The notes under the pieces: generated by a model
Seen by the model: only the letters and a program-made list of their open reading frames with translations
Told to the model about the DNA's origin: nothing
The model's database searches: none
Shown here: positions 52,344-59,826 of the stretch, piece after piece
Layout of the letters: each line of letters begins with the position of its first letter
Position numbering within the stretch: position 1 is the first letter of the stretch
Program-made: the position numbers and the translations under genes
Origin: an archaeon
GTDB lineage: Archaea; EX4484-52; WAPT01
Direction: 5' to 3'
NCBI GenBank assembly: GCA_029258795.1
Contig: JAPDKB010000016.1
Location: 1 to 59,826, forward strand
Length of the DNA: 59,826 bases

Positions 52344-55190
52344 ATGATGAACTTCAGAGAGATTGAAAAAAAATGGCAGGAAGTATGGGAAAGGGAAAAG
52401 GTGTTTGAAGCGAATGTGGATGAGAGCAGGCCAAAGTTCTTCATAACCTTTCCATACCCTTATGTTAACGGCGCACCCCACATAGGGCACGGCTACTCTT
52501 TCCTCAGAACTGACGCGTATGCCAGATTCAAGAGAATGCAGGGCTACAACGTTCTCTTTCCTCAGGGTTTTCATGCTACTGGAGAGCCAATAGTGGGTGT
52601 GTGGGAGCGCTTGAGAAAGGGTGATAAAAAACAGGTGGAAATTCTGAAGAAAAGCGGGGCAAGCGATGAGGATATAGAGAGGTTCAAAGAAAAGCCCGAG
52701 AACATAGTTCTTTTCTGGATGAAAAGATGGATTGAAGACCTAAAAATGGTGGGTGCTTCCATCGACTGGAGGAGAAAGTTTGTAACAACAACAATAACTC
52801 CTGCTTACTCCCGCTTCATAGAGTGGCAGTACAACACATTAAAAAAGAGGGGATACATAAAGAAGGGCACGCATCCCGTCATCTGGTGTCCGCACTGCCA
52901 GAGTCCAACAGGAGACCACGACAGGTTGGAGGGTGAAGGGGAAACTCCAGTTGAATACGTTCTGCTGAAGTTCAAAATGAAGGATGAAAATGCTTATCTT
53001 GTAGCTGCAACTTTAAGGCCGGAGACGATTTTTGGTGTGACCAACATGTGGATCAACCCCGCTGGAACGTATGTTAAAGCGAGGGTGAATAATGAGTTGT
53101 GGATTGTGAGTAAGGATGCTGTGGAAAAGCTCAAGGATCAGCTTAAGGATGTGGAGGTTGTTGAGGAGTTCAAAGGAAGTGAAATTCTTGGCAAGAGGTG
53201 TATTAATCCTGTTGATGGGAGGGAAATTGCTGTGCTTCCCGCAAGCTTTGTCGATACCTCCAACGCCAGTGGAGTGGTGATGAGCGTTCCCGCTCACGCG
53301 CCGTTTGATTATGCTGCTGTGATGGACCTCCTGAAGGATGAGAGTACCCTCCAGAAATATGGTGTTAGCAAGAAAGAGCTGCAGCCCATAAGTTTGATAG
53401 AGGTTGAGGGTTTTGGGGATGTGCCAGCAAAGGAAATCGTAGAGAAGATGGGGATAGAATCGCAAGCTGAAAGAGAGAAGCTGGAGGAGGCAACCAGAAA
53501 AATCTACAAGAAAGAGTTCCACCTCGGAAAGCTCAAGGACATCTGCAAGCAGTTTGCCGGGATGAAGGTTTCCGAGGTGAAGGAGAAGATAATTGAGTGG
53601 CTGAAGGGGGAGGGCATAGCAGACAGCATGTGGGAATGCTCCGGCCTAGTTGTTTGTAGGTGTGGCACGAGATGTCACGTCAAAATTTTGAAGGATCAGT
53701 GGTTCCTCGCCTATTCCGATGAAGAATGGAAGAAGAGAGCCCTTCAGCACATTCAAAAAATGAAGTTCTACCCTGAAGAGGTAAGGCAGCAGTTCATAAA
53801 CACGGTGGAATGGCTTAAGGACAAGGCATGCGCAAGAAAAACCGGACTCGGCACACCTCTGCCCTGGGACAAGGAATGGATTGTGGAAACGCTCTCCGAC
53901 TCCACAATCTACATGGCTTATTACACCATAGCGAGGGTTATAAACGAGAAGGGTGTGGATGCTTCAAAGCTGACGGATGAGGTTTTCGATTACATTTTCC
54001 TTGGAAAGGGGGAGCTTGATGAGGTTGCAAGAAAGAGCGGGCTTGATAAAGAGCTGATAGAAGAGATGAAAAGAGAGTTTGAATACTTCTACCCCGTTGA
54101 CCTGAGAAACAGCGGAAAGGACCTGGTGCAGAACCACCTGACCTTCTTCATCATGCACCACGTTGCGATATGGGAGGACATGCCCGAAAAATGGCCTGTA
54201 GCCATTGGAGTTAACGGCAGGGTGATGGTGGAAGGAGAAAAGATGAGCAAAAGCAAGGGTAACATAATCCCGTTGAGAGAGCTTGTGGAGAATTATGGTG
54301 CTGATCTCATAAGGCTCAACCTCGTGTGTTCAGCTGAAGGGATGGAGGAAGCGGATTGGAGGGAGGAGAATATAAAGGGCTACTCCGCTAGGCTCAACTA
54401 TCTGGATGAGGTTGTAGGGCAGCTTGAAAAGATGAAGGGCAAACAAAAAGGAAATGCTGAGCGCTACCTGATGAGCAAGCTACAGAAGATCATAAAGGAA
54501 AGCACGGAAGCGTGTGAGGAAATGAAGTTCAGGACAGCAATAAACCATGCCCTTTTTTACGCGACAAACCACCTCAAATGGTATTTCAGGCGTGTGGGTG
54601 GCGTTGAAAACGCAAATTCAGATGTAATACGGGCTTTCCTGGAAGGAATTATAAAGCTCATTGCTCCTGTAGCTCCGCATTTTGCTGAAGAGATGTGGCA
54701 CAGAATGGGTAATGAGAGCTTGATAGTGGTGGAGGGCTGGCCTAATTGGGATGAGAGCTTGATTGACGAGAAAGCGGAAGCCGGAGAGAGCATGCTGATG
54801 AACCTTGAGGAGGACATAAGGAACATAATGAATCTTGTGGGGAAGAAGCCAGAACTCGTTAAGATTTACGTTGCATCGGAATGGAAGAGAAGGGTGCACG
54901 ATCTCGTGCTGAAGGAAAAGGAGAAAGCGATGAAATTGATAGGAAGTGACTCTTACTTCCATGAAGTCAGGAAAGACGCCATAACTCTGGTGAAGACCCT
55001 CATCAGAAAATATTATGAACTTGAAAAGACAGTATTAAATCAGGATGAAGAACTCGAGCTGCTGAAGGAAGCCACACCGTTCCTGGAGAAAGAGCTTGGA
55101 TGCAGGATTGAAGTGACGCGCGAGGAAAACAGTAGCTCTGAGAAAGCAAAGAAATCTCTGCCTTTAAAGCCGGGTGTGGAGGTGTTGTGA
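52344..55190 (+). CDS. leuS: Leucyl-tRNA synthetase
   Basis: 948 residues, class I, archaeal form. HIGH is PHIGHGYSF near 49, KMSKS is GEKMSKSKGN near 631, and a CP1 editing domain lies between. The start is ATG 52344 behind GAAAGGGTGAAGC (a second ATG follows). pgi begins within its stop, so the two are co-translated. Confidence 0.96.
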   Translation: MMNFREIEKKWQEVWEREKVFEANVDESRPKFFITFPYPYVNGAPHIGHGYSFLRTDAYARFKRMQGYNVLFPQGFHATGEPIVGVWERLRKGDKKQVEILKKSGASDEDIERFKEKPENIVLFWMKRWIEDLKMVGASIDWRRKFVTTTITPAYSRFIEWQYNTLKKRGYIKKGTHPVIWCPHCQSPTGDHDRLEGEGETPVEYVLLKFKMKDENAYLVAATLRPETIFGVTNMWINPAGTYVKARVNNELWIVSKDAVEKLKDQLKDVEVVEEFKGSEILGKRCINPVDGREIAVLPASFVDTSNASGVVMSVPAHAPFDYAAVMDLLKDESTLQKYGVSKKELQPISLIEVEGFGDVPAKEIVEKMGIESQAEREKLEEATRKIYKKEFHLGKLKDICKQFAGMKVSEVKEKIIEWLKGEGIADSMWECSGLVVCRCGTRCHVKILKDQWFLAYSDEEWKKRALQHIQKMKFYPEEVRQQFINTVEWLKDKACARKTGLGTPLPWDKEWIVETLSDSTIYMAYYTIARVINEKGVDASKLTDEVFDYIFLGKGELDEVARKSGLDKELIEEMKREFEYFYPVDLRNSGKDLVQNHLTFFIMHHVAIWEDMPEKWPVAIGVNGRVMVEGEKMSKSKGNIIPLRELVENYGADLIRLNLVCSAEGMEEADWREENIKGYSARLNYLDEVVGQLEKMKGKQKGNAERYLMSKLQKIIKESTEACEEMKFRTAINHALFYATNHLKWYFRRVGGVENANSDVIRAFLEGIIKLIAPVAPHFAEEMWHRMGNESLIVVEGWPNWDESLIDEKAEAGESMLMNLEEDIRNIMNLVGKKPELVKIYVASEWKRRVHDLVLKEKEKAMKLIGSDSYFHEVRKDAITLVKTLIRKYYELEKTVLNQDEELELLKEATPFLEKELGCRIEVTREENSSSEKAKKSLPLKPGVEVL

Positions 55191-56020
55191 TGGTGAAGAT
55201 TGAAATGCCAGAACATCTTGAATTTGTGGAGATAGATAAGGATGATCCTTCCCGCATAGTTGTGGAAGGAAACGAGGTTGTTGGGGATGTGAGGTTGTTT
55301 AAGGAGATGGCGATGCTTTACTATGATAACATGGGCTCTTGGGTTGATGCCATGGACTTCAACACACCTCTCTACTACATGTTCAGAAACGTTTGCAGAA
55401 ATGATGACTGTGCCGCGATATCGCAAAGCAAGCTTAGATACGACATAACCATAATGCTTCCGATGAAACTCGGAAATGAATATAATAAGACGGCCGGTCA
55501 CTACCACCCTCTCGTGCCCGGAGCCAGAATAAGCTATCCTGAACTCTATGAAGTTCTGCATGGTACGGGGTATTTCATCATTCAAAGGGTGACGAACAAG
55601 GTTAAAGTGGAAGACGCCATGATAATCAAAATAGAAAAGGGTGATAAGGTCATAATCCCTCCGGATTACGGTCATGTGATGGTGAACAGCGGGAGGGACT
55701 TGCTCATTACAGCGAATTGGGTCTCCTCAGCCTTCTCAAGCATTTACGAGCCATATAGAGAGATGAAGGGTGCATGCTATTACATCCTTGAAGAGTATCT
55801 CCAGCCAAGAATAATAAAGAATGAGGCATACGATGATGTACCTGATCCAAAGATTGTAAGGAGTAGAGCTCACAAGTTCCTGGGTTTGAGCAAAGAAGAA
55901 TCCATGTACAAGTTTGCGAAAGAGCTGGAGAAACTGCAGTTCTTGAACACTCCCCAAAACTTCCCAGCTCACTTCAACACATCAGTAATTTTTGAGGTCC
56001 TCGACAACGCTTCCGGCTGA
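55190..56020 (+). CDS. pgi: Glucose-6-phosphate isomerase, archaeal cupin type
   Basis: 276 residues from ATG 55190, sharing one base with the leuS stop. Cupin metal ligands are seen in GHYHPLVPGARISYPELYEVLHG near 103-125. It interconverts glucose-6-phosphate and fructose-6-phosphate and is the non-homologous archaeal enzyme. The 3' end overlaps a convergent coiled-coil gene by 39 bases. The C-terminal 80 or so residues are longer than the core cupin. Confidence 0.85.
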   Translation: MVKIEMPEHLEFVEIDKDDPSRIVVEGNEVVGDVRLFKEMAMLYYDNMGSWVDAMDFNTPLYYMFRNVCRNDDCAAISQSKLRYDITIMLPMKLGNEYNKTAGHYHPLVPGARISYPELYEVLHGTGYFIIQRVTNKVKVEDAMIIKIEKGDKVIIPPDYGHVMVNSGRDLLITANWVSSAFSSIYEPYREMKGACYYILEEYLQPRIIKNEAYDDVPDPKIVRSRAHKFLGLSKEESMYKFAKELEKLQFLNTPQNFPAHFNTSVIFEVLDNASG

Positions 56021-56227
56021 AAACATCGCAAGCTTCATTTCCATCTTTCTAATTTTCCTTTCCAGTCTTTCCATCCTCTCTGCAAGCTCAAGTATTGCAA
56101 CCCAGAGCTGAGCTATTGCCGGCTCTTCAGATTTCTCGTAAGCTTCCTCATGCTTAGCTATGCTCGCCAGCAAGTTTAACAGCACTCTCTGCTTGCTCTC
56201 CCCAAGCTCACCTACCCACTCGGACAT
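55982..56227 (-). CDS. Coiled-coil orphan protein
   Basis: 81 residues, strongly helical: RMERLERKIRKMEMKLAMFS forms a leucine/methionine heptad-like helix. No family recognised. The start is leaderless from TTTAAA (56252-56257), which is centred 27.5 bases upstream. It overlaps the pgi 3' end. May be a small oligomerising or anchoring protein; unproven. Confidence 0.5.
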   Translation of the reverse strand: MSEWVGELGESKQRVLLNLLASIAKHEEAYEKSEEPAIAQLWVAILELAERMERLERKIRKMEMKLAMFSAGSVVEDLKNY

Positions 56228-56251
56228 GGTTATTTAAATTTTGCGCCATCT

Positions 56252-56257
56252 TTTAAA
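56252..56257. promoter_or_regulatory. Palindromic TTTAAA box between the coiled-coil and FKBP genes
   Basis: Centred at 56254.5: 27.5 bases from the minus-strand ATG (56227) and about 45 from the plus-strand ATG (56300), which has a ribosome site. One element could serve both. Confidence 0.55.
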
Positions 56258-56299
56258 TATTCACTCTCGTGTTGTGAAAGGAATTTTGGTGTGATGCTC

Positions 56300-57010
56300 A
56301 TGAAAGAGGGAGAGTTTGTGGAGATAGAATATACTGGAAGAATTAAGGAAAGCGGGGAGGTTTTTGATACCACAAGTGAGGAGATTGCAAAGCAGGCAGG
56401 CATATACTCAAGGCACATGATGTACGGCCCAATAGTGGTGGTTGTTGGAGCGGGCCATGTCATAGATGGGCTTGATGAAGCGCTGAAGGAGATGAAGGAA
56501 GGTGAGGAAAAGACCATAACACTACCTCCTGAAAAAGCGTTTGGAAAGAGGGAGCAGAAGCTTGTGAGGATATTTCCAACCAGCTATTTCAAAAAGCAGG
56601 GAATAACTCCAAGAGCTGGACAGATCATGTATTTTGGTAATGTGGAGGGCCGAATAGTGAGTGTTTCTTCTGGTAGAGTCATAGTTGATTTCAACCATCC
56701 TCTTGCTGGAAAAACCGTGGAATATGAAGTGAAAATTTTGAGAAAGGTAAAGGATGTGGAGGAACAAGTGAAGTCAATATTTAAGTATCACACCTTCATG
56801 CCGGATGAGGGTTTCAGCGTGAAGATTGATGGCAAGAAAGCAATCATATCCATCAAGATGGTTGTGGCAGACCACCTAAAGAAGAAGGTGGAAGAGGAAA
56901 TCAAGGAGTATGTTGATGGGGTGGATACTGTTGAGTTTGTGGAGGAAAAGGACGAAAAGCACTCTGAAAGCGAAAAACCGAAAGAAGAAAAAGCAAGTCC
57001 TAAAGCTTAA
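56300..57010 (+). CDS. FKBP-type peptidyl-prolyl isomerase, long archaeal (SlyD-like) form
   Basis: 236 residues from ATG 56300, after GGTGTGATGCTC; an ATG at 56294 is in frame. The FKBP core has VEIEYTGRIKESGEVFDTT and the VIDGLDEALKEMKEGEEKTI helix region, with an insert-in-flap segment (TLPPEKAFGKREQK). The long C-terminal domain ends in a Lys/Glu-rich tail. A chaperone and prolyl isomerase. The upstream string is identical to that of the RPA-like gene over 17 bases. Confidence 0.88.
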   Translation: MKEGEFVEIEYTGRIKESGEVFDTTSEEIAKQAGIYSRHMMYGPIVVVVGAGHVIDGLDEALKEMKEGEEKTITLPPEKAFGKREQKLVRIFPTSYFKKQGITPRAGQIMYFGNVEGRIVSVSSGRVIVDFNHPLAGKTVEYEVKILRKVKDVEEQVKSIFKYHTFMPDEGFSVKIDGKKAIISIKMVVADHLKKKVEEEIKEYVDGVDTVEFVEEKDEKHSESEKPKEEKASPKA

Positions 57011-57061
57011 AAATTTAAGGGCACTATTAAGTCATAAATTTTCACTGTGAAGTGATGTTGT

Positions 57062-58180
57062 ATGATTGAAAGAGAAGGAAGAGGGGTGGAAAACGTGGTT
57101 TCTGGAGATGCTGAAATAAAGGCTCATGCTCGTAAAAGTGAAGCAGACAAGGAGCTGGAGGAACTGTTGAAATCAAGGAAAGCTGAGATAGTTGTTGTTG
57201 GATCAGGTGGTGCGGGAAACAACACAATTTCAAGGTTAATGCAGGTTGGTGTTGAAGGAGTTAAGACCATAGCGATAAACACGGATGCTCAGGACTTGCT
57301 CTACACTGATGCTGATGTGAAGATCCTCATAGGTAAGGAGATAACGAGGGGTCTTGGTGCTGGCGCGAACCCGAAGATTGGTGAAGCAGCAGCCAAAGAA
57401 TCCAAGGAAACCATAAAAAAAGCTCTTGAAGGAGCGGACATGGTTTTCATCACGTGCGGATTGGGTGGGGGAACCGGGACTGGCTCTGCCCCGATAATAG
57501 CTGAAATAGCGAAAAAGCTTGGAGCTCTAACGGTTGCGATAGTAACGCTTCCCTTCTCAATGGAAGGAGCGCACAGAGCAGCCAATGCCAAGATGGGGCT
57601 GGAGCAGCTCGAAAGCGTGGTTGATACGCTGATAGTCATACCCAACGATAAACTGTTGGAGATTGTGCCTGATGTATCCATAAACACAGCTTTCAAAGTT
57701 GCCGATGAGATTCTGGTTAATGCAGTAAAAGGTATTGCAGAGCTCGTAACCAAGCCGGGACTCATCAATCTGGATTTCGCGGACATAAAAGCTGTCATGG
57801 ATAGTGGAGGTCTTGCCTTGATAGGTATGGGTCAGAGCGACACAGAGAATAGAGCTTATGAAGCTGTGCAGAAGGCACTGAACAATCCGCTTCTTGATGT
57901 GGACGTTGAAGGGGCAAGAGGTGCATTGATAAATGTAACGGGTGGACAAGACCTCACGCTGAAGGAAGCAAAGGAGGTTGTCAATGCCGTGACATCTCGG
58001 CTTTCTCCAGACGCCAAGGTCATCTGGGGTGCTCAGATTGATAGAAGCTTAGGCGAGTCGCTGAGAGTTATGATCATCGTTACAGGAGTGCAGAGCCCGC
58101 AGATATATGGGCCTGAGAGAACATTCAGCGATGAGAAGAAGAAGGACATAGAAAGGAAGCTTGGAATTGACTTCATCTGA
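57062..58180 (+). CDS. ftsZ: Cell division GTPase FtsZ
   Basis: 372 residues. A 40-residue acidic/basic N-terminal extension precedes VVVGSGGAGNNTISRL. The tubulin signature is GGGTGTGSAP near 140, and the T7 loop has NLDFADIKAVM. It forms the division ring. The start has a GTGAAGTGATG site. Ends 22 bases before the convergent FAD gene. Confidence 0.96.
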   Translation: MIEREGRGVENVVSGDAEIKAHARKSEADKELEELLKSRKAEIVVVGSGGAGNNTISRLMQVGVEGVKTIAINTDAQDLLYTDADVKILIGKEITRGLGAGANPKIGEAAAKESKETIKKALEGADMVFITCGLGGGTGTGSAPIIAEIAKKLGALTVAIVTLPFSMEGAHRAANAKMGLEQLESVVDTLIVIPNDKLLEIVPDVSINTAFKVADEILVNAVKGIAELVTKPGLINLDFADIKAVMDSGGLALIGMGQSDTENRAYEAVQKALNNPLLDVDVEGARGALINVTGGQDLTLKEAKEVVNAVTSRLSPDAKVIWGAQIDRSLGESLRVMIIVTGVQSPQIYGPERTFSDEKKKDIERKLGIDFI

Positions 58181-58202
58181 CCTTCTTAACATTCTTTCAT
58201 TT

Positions 58203-59633
58203 TCATCCTTTTCTTATAGAATCAGCAGCAATTATACCGGAAATCATTGCATCGGCATTACCCTTGCATATCCCATTCATATCTCCCAGAACGTACATCT
58301 CCCCTTCCAGCTTTTTTTCCGTTTCAAGTTTCATCGTAAAGGGGTCAACGTTTATTTCTGAGGGTTTCAGGACTATTAAAGGAGCGTACATTAATAGGGA
58401 TTCCTCTGAAATCCCTTCAATAACACGATTAAGCTTATTTATTCCATCGTAGAGGTTGGAAATTATCCTTCCGGGATATGCCATACTTATATCTCCAGGA
58501 ATTGCCTCTTCAAAGGAGAGTGTTGGTTTCACCAGCTTGGCTTTTTTAATTCTCTCTTCTGTGCTTCTCCTGCCCATTTCGTAGTCCCTGAGTCTCTGCA
58601 CCAGAGGTTTTTTCCCTCCCAACTTCAGTGTGAGATTGAAGATGTCTCTTCCATAAGAAGGTGCATCTTCGAAGGGCTCTGTAAATCTAACCTCCATTAC
58701 CAAACCCATAACAGTGTTGTTGCTTTTTCTTCTTTCGTCAATTATTCCGCTCACCGATTTAATGCCATTGCCATAATCCACAACTGCAACCCTTCCGTTA
58801 GGGTAATAACCGAAAGTGCGAACAATATCGTCCTTCTTGGTCCCCATTGTGAGTTTTGGCTCACCCATGTAGTTCATAGCAGGAGGAAATATGGTGGAAG
58901 GGGCTTCAAGAGCCACTCCTACTAGCAGGTTTTTCTTCCCCTCCTTCTCCCATATATAACCTCTTGCCTTGAGATCATCGTAAATCCCGTTTGCCACACC
59001 TTCCCGCCCACATGCCAGCAGCACAGCCTCTCTATATTTAATTCTATCGCCGGAGTTCAAAACAACATAATTCTTATCTGGAACAACCCTCTTCACCTCC
59101 CCATTAACCACATCAACGTTGGAGCATTCTTTGTTCAACCGCTGATAAATGTGATTTAAGAGGGCATAGGTATTGCGTACCCCTCCCAAAGACAGAATGT
59201 CAGATACCGTGACTTCAATTCCTTTCGGGTTACACTTCTTGATAAACTCCTTTATCTCTTCCATTTTTTCTGGAGGCGGGTACTCCTCATAATTCAACTC
59301 CGCATCTTCCACCCAGTTGCGTAGGAGGCCTTGTGCTCTTTCTTCTAGTGCTAAAAACTCTTCAGCCTTACCACTTTCATAAAAATAATTCTGTAATTCC
59401 CCACCCGGCCTCCTGTAGTGCGGCTTAGTTTCCAGTTCATTTTTTGAAGAAAAGATGAACTTTCCATTGTTCGGTTTTGTGCAAAGATAGCGTTCCCCAA
59501 CCCCATCAGATGAATAGTTTTTAGGGTCTATGACACACACAGAACAATCATCCTTGTTGTCTAACTCTATGGCTGCGGTTGAGCCAGAAATCCCGTTTCC
59601 AACGATCACAACATCATAAGCTGACCTTTCCAT
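58203..59633 (-). CDS. COG2509-like FAD-dependent dehydrogenase
   Basis: 476 residues. N-terminal dinucleotide-binding VVIVGNGISGSTAAIEL and C-terminal YVLGDMNGICKGNADAMISG match the FAD-binding fold of COG2509-type uncharacterised dehydrogenases. A middle region has FGYYPNGRVAVVDYGNG. The substrate and partner are unknown. Isolated convergent neighbour of ftsZ. Confidence 0.65.
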   Translation of the reverse strand: MERSAYDVVIVGNGISGSTAAIELDNKDDCSVCVIDPKNYSSDGVGERYLCTKPNNGKFIFSSKNELETKPHYRRPGGELQNYFYESGKAEEFLALEERAQGLLRNWVEDAELNYEEYPPPEKMEEIKEFIKKCNPKGIEVTVSDILSLGGVRNTYALLNHIYQRLNKECSNVDVVNGEVKRVVPDKNYVVLNSGDRIKYREAVLLACGREGVANGIYDDLKARGYIWEKEGKKNLLVGVALEAPSTIFPPAMNYMGEPKLTMGTKKDDIVRTFGYYPNGRVAVVDYGNGIKSVSGIIDERRKSNNTVMGLVMEVRFTEPFEDAPSYGRDIFNLTLKLGGKKPLVQRLRDYEMGRRSTEERIKKAKLVKPTLSFEEAIPGDISMAYPGRIISNLYDGINKLNRVIEGISEESLLMYAPLIVLKPSEINVDPFTMKLETEKKLEGEMYVLGDMNGICKGNADAMISGIIAADSIRKG

Positions 59634-59722
59634 GCCATTGAGTTAATATTAGCGGGAAAATTTTTAAATGAAGCTCTGGAGATGTTTTGTGTTCCCCCAA
59701 TTTTTAAATTAGCTGATGGTTT

Positions 59723-59809
59723 TTAGAGAAGCCCCACTATCAGAAGAACCACCGCTAATATTGTTAAAACCAAAAGGGATTTTGTAAGGCCTTTTTTCTT
59801 CTCCTCCAT
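59723..59809 (-). CDS. Tiny membrane protein, near window edge
   Basis: 28 residues: MEEKKKG, then a single hydrophobic helix (about 9-28). The frame continues upstream past base 59826, so it could be the tail of a longer protein, with a GTG at 59819-59821 also in frame. A GCAGGAAGGA site lies before the ATG. No family recognised; the sequence is too short to place it. Confidence 0.4.
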   Translation of the reverse strand: MEEKKKGLTKSLLVLTILAVVLLIVGLL

Positions 59810-59826
59810 TCCTTCCTGCACACCGG

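Overview
The window is archaeal chromosome. TATA-binding protein, MCM helicase, an RPA-like OB-fold protein, aIF2-beta, aIF1A, NMD3, RIO1, a Pno1-type KH protein, topoisomerase VI A and B, tRNA splicing endonuclease EndA, GatD/GatE, a cupin-type phosphoglucose isomerase, archaeal-type PheS/PheT, TrpRS, GlyRS and LeuRS are all recognisable. TATA-like boxes lie about 27 bases before leaderless ATGs, or further upstream of GGTGA-type ribosome binding sites. FtsZ and MinD make a euryarchaeal or DPANN-type lineage more likely than a crenarchaeon, but I cannot name the taxon.

Layout. 1-2.7 kb: a regulatory cluster with a V4R protein, a degenerate KaiC domain fused to a small GTPase, a Roadblock/LC7 protein and an intact KaiC-like ATPase. 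2.8-9.4 kb: tRNA biology (methylthiotransferase, GatE, HD protein, GatD, a second radical SAM protein). 9.4-13.1 kb: a minus-strand run of five short membrane-anchored, pilin-like or secreted proteins. 13.1-15.6 kb: an amidohydrolase (SAH/MTA deaminase type), diphthamide synthetase and a helical orphan. 15.7-20.9 kb: tbp, then mcm - RPA-like - aIF2-beta - DUF424 - nmd3 - aIF1A. 21.0-26.5 kb: two surface-protein genes sitting between aIF1A and rio1. 26.5-30.8 kb: rio1 - KH - top6B - top6A. 30.8-33.7 kb: UbiA prenyltransferase, UPF0104 membrane protein and glycosyltransferase. 33.8-35.9 kb: tRNA-Asn, two membrane lipid/hydrolase genes, a frameshifted small zinc/winged-helix gene, tRNA-Phe and endA. 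35.9-42.6 kb: glyS, an AIM24-like gene, trpS, pheS, pheT.

42.6-48.5 kb is visibly more A+T-rich: two sampled 60-base lines inside the large gene are 30% and 23% G+C, against 60% for a line in top6B (hand counts). It holds only orphans: a small basic protein, a multi-zinc protein, a winged-helix protein and a 1327-residue protein ending in a PD-(D/E)XK-like nuclease domain. This looks like an acquired accessory or defence island. 48.5-59.8 kb returns to housekeeping: a small orphan, MinD, DUF362, a second UPF0104, small orphans, leuS, pgi, a coiled-coil orphan, FKBP, ftsZ, a COG2509-like FAD protein and the end of a tiny membrane protein.

The best candidates for something new are (i) the paired intact/degenerate KaiC proteins with a fused GTPase and Roadblock protein, (ii) the A+T-rich nuclease island, (iii) the surface pair inserted into a deeply conserved information-processing cluster, and (iv) the pilin-like operon without a visible motor. 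A recurring regulatory feature is a TTTAAA palindrome centred about 27 bases from leaderless starts, which appears to serve divergent genes on both sides.
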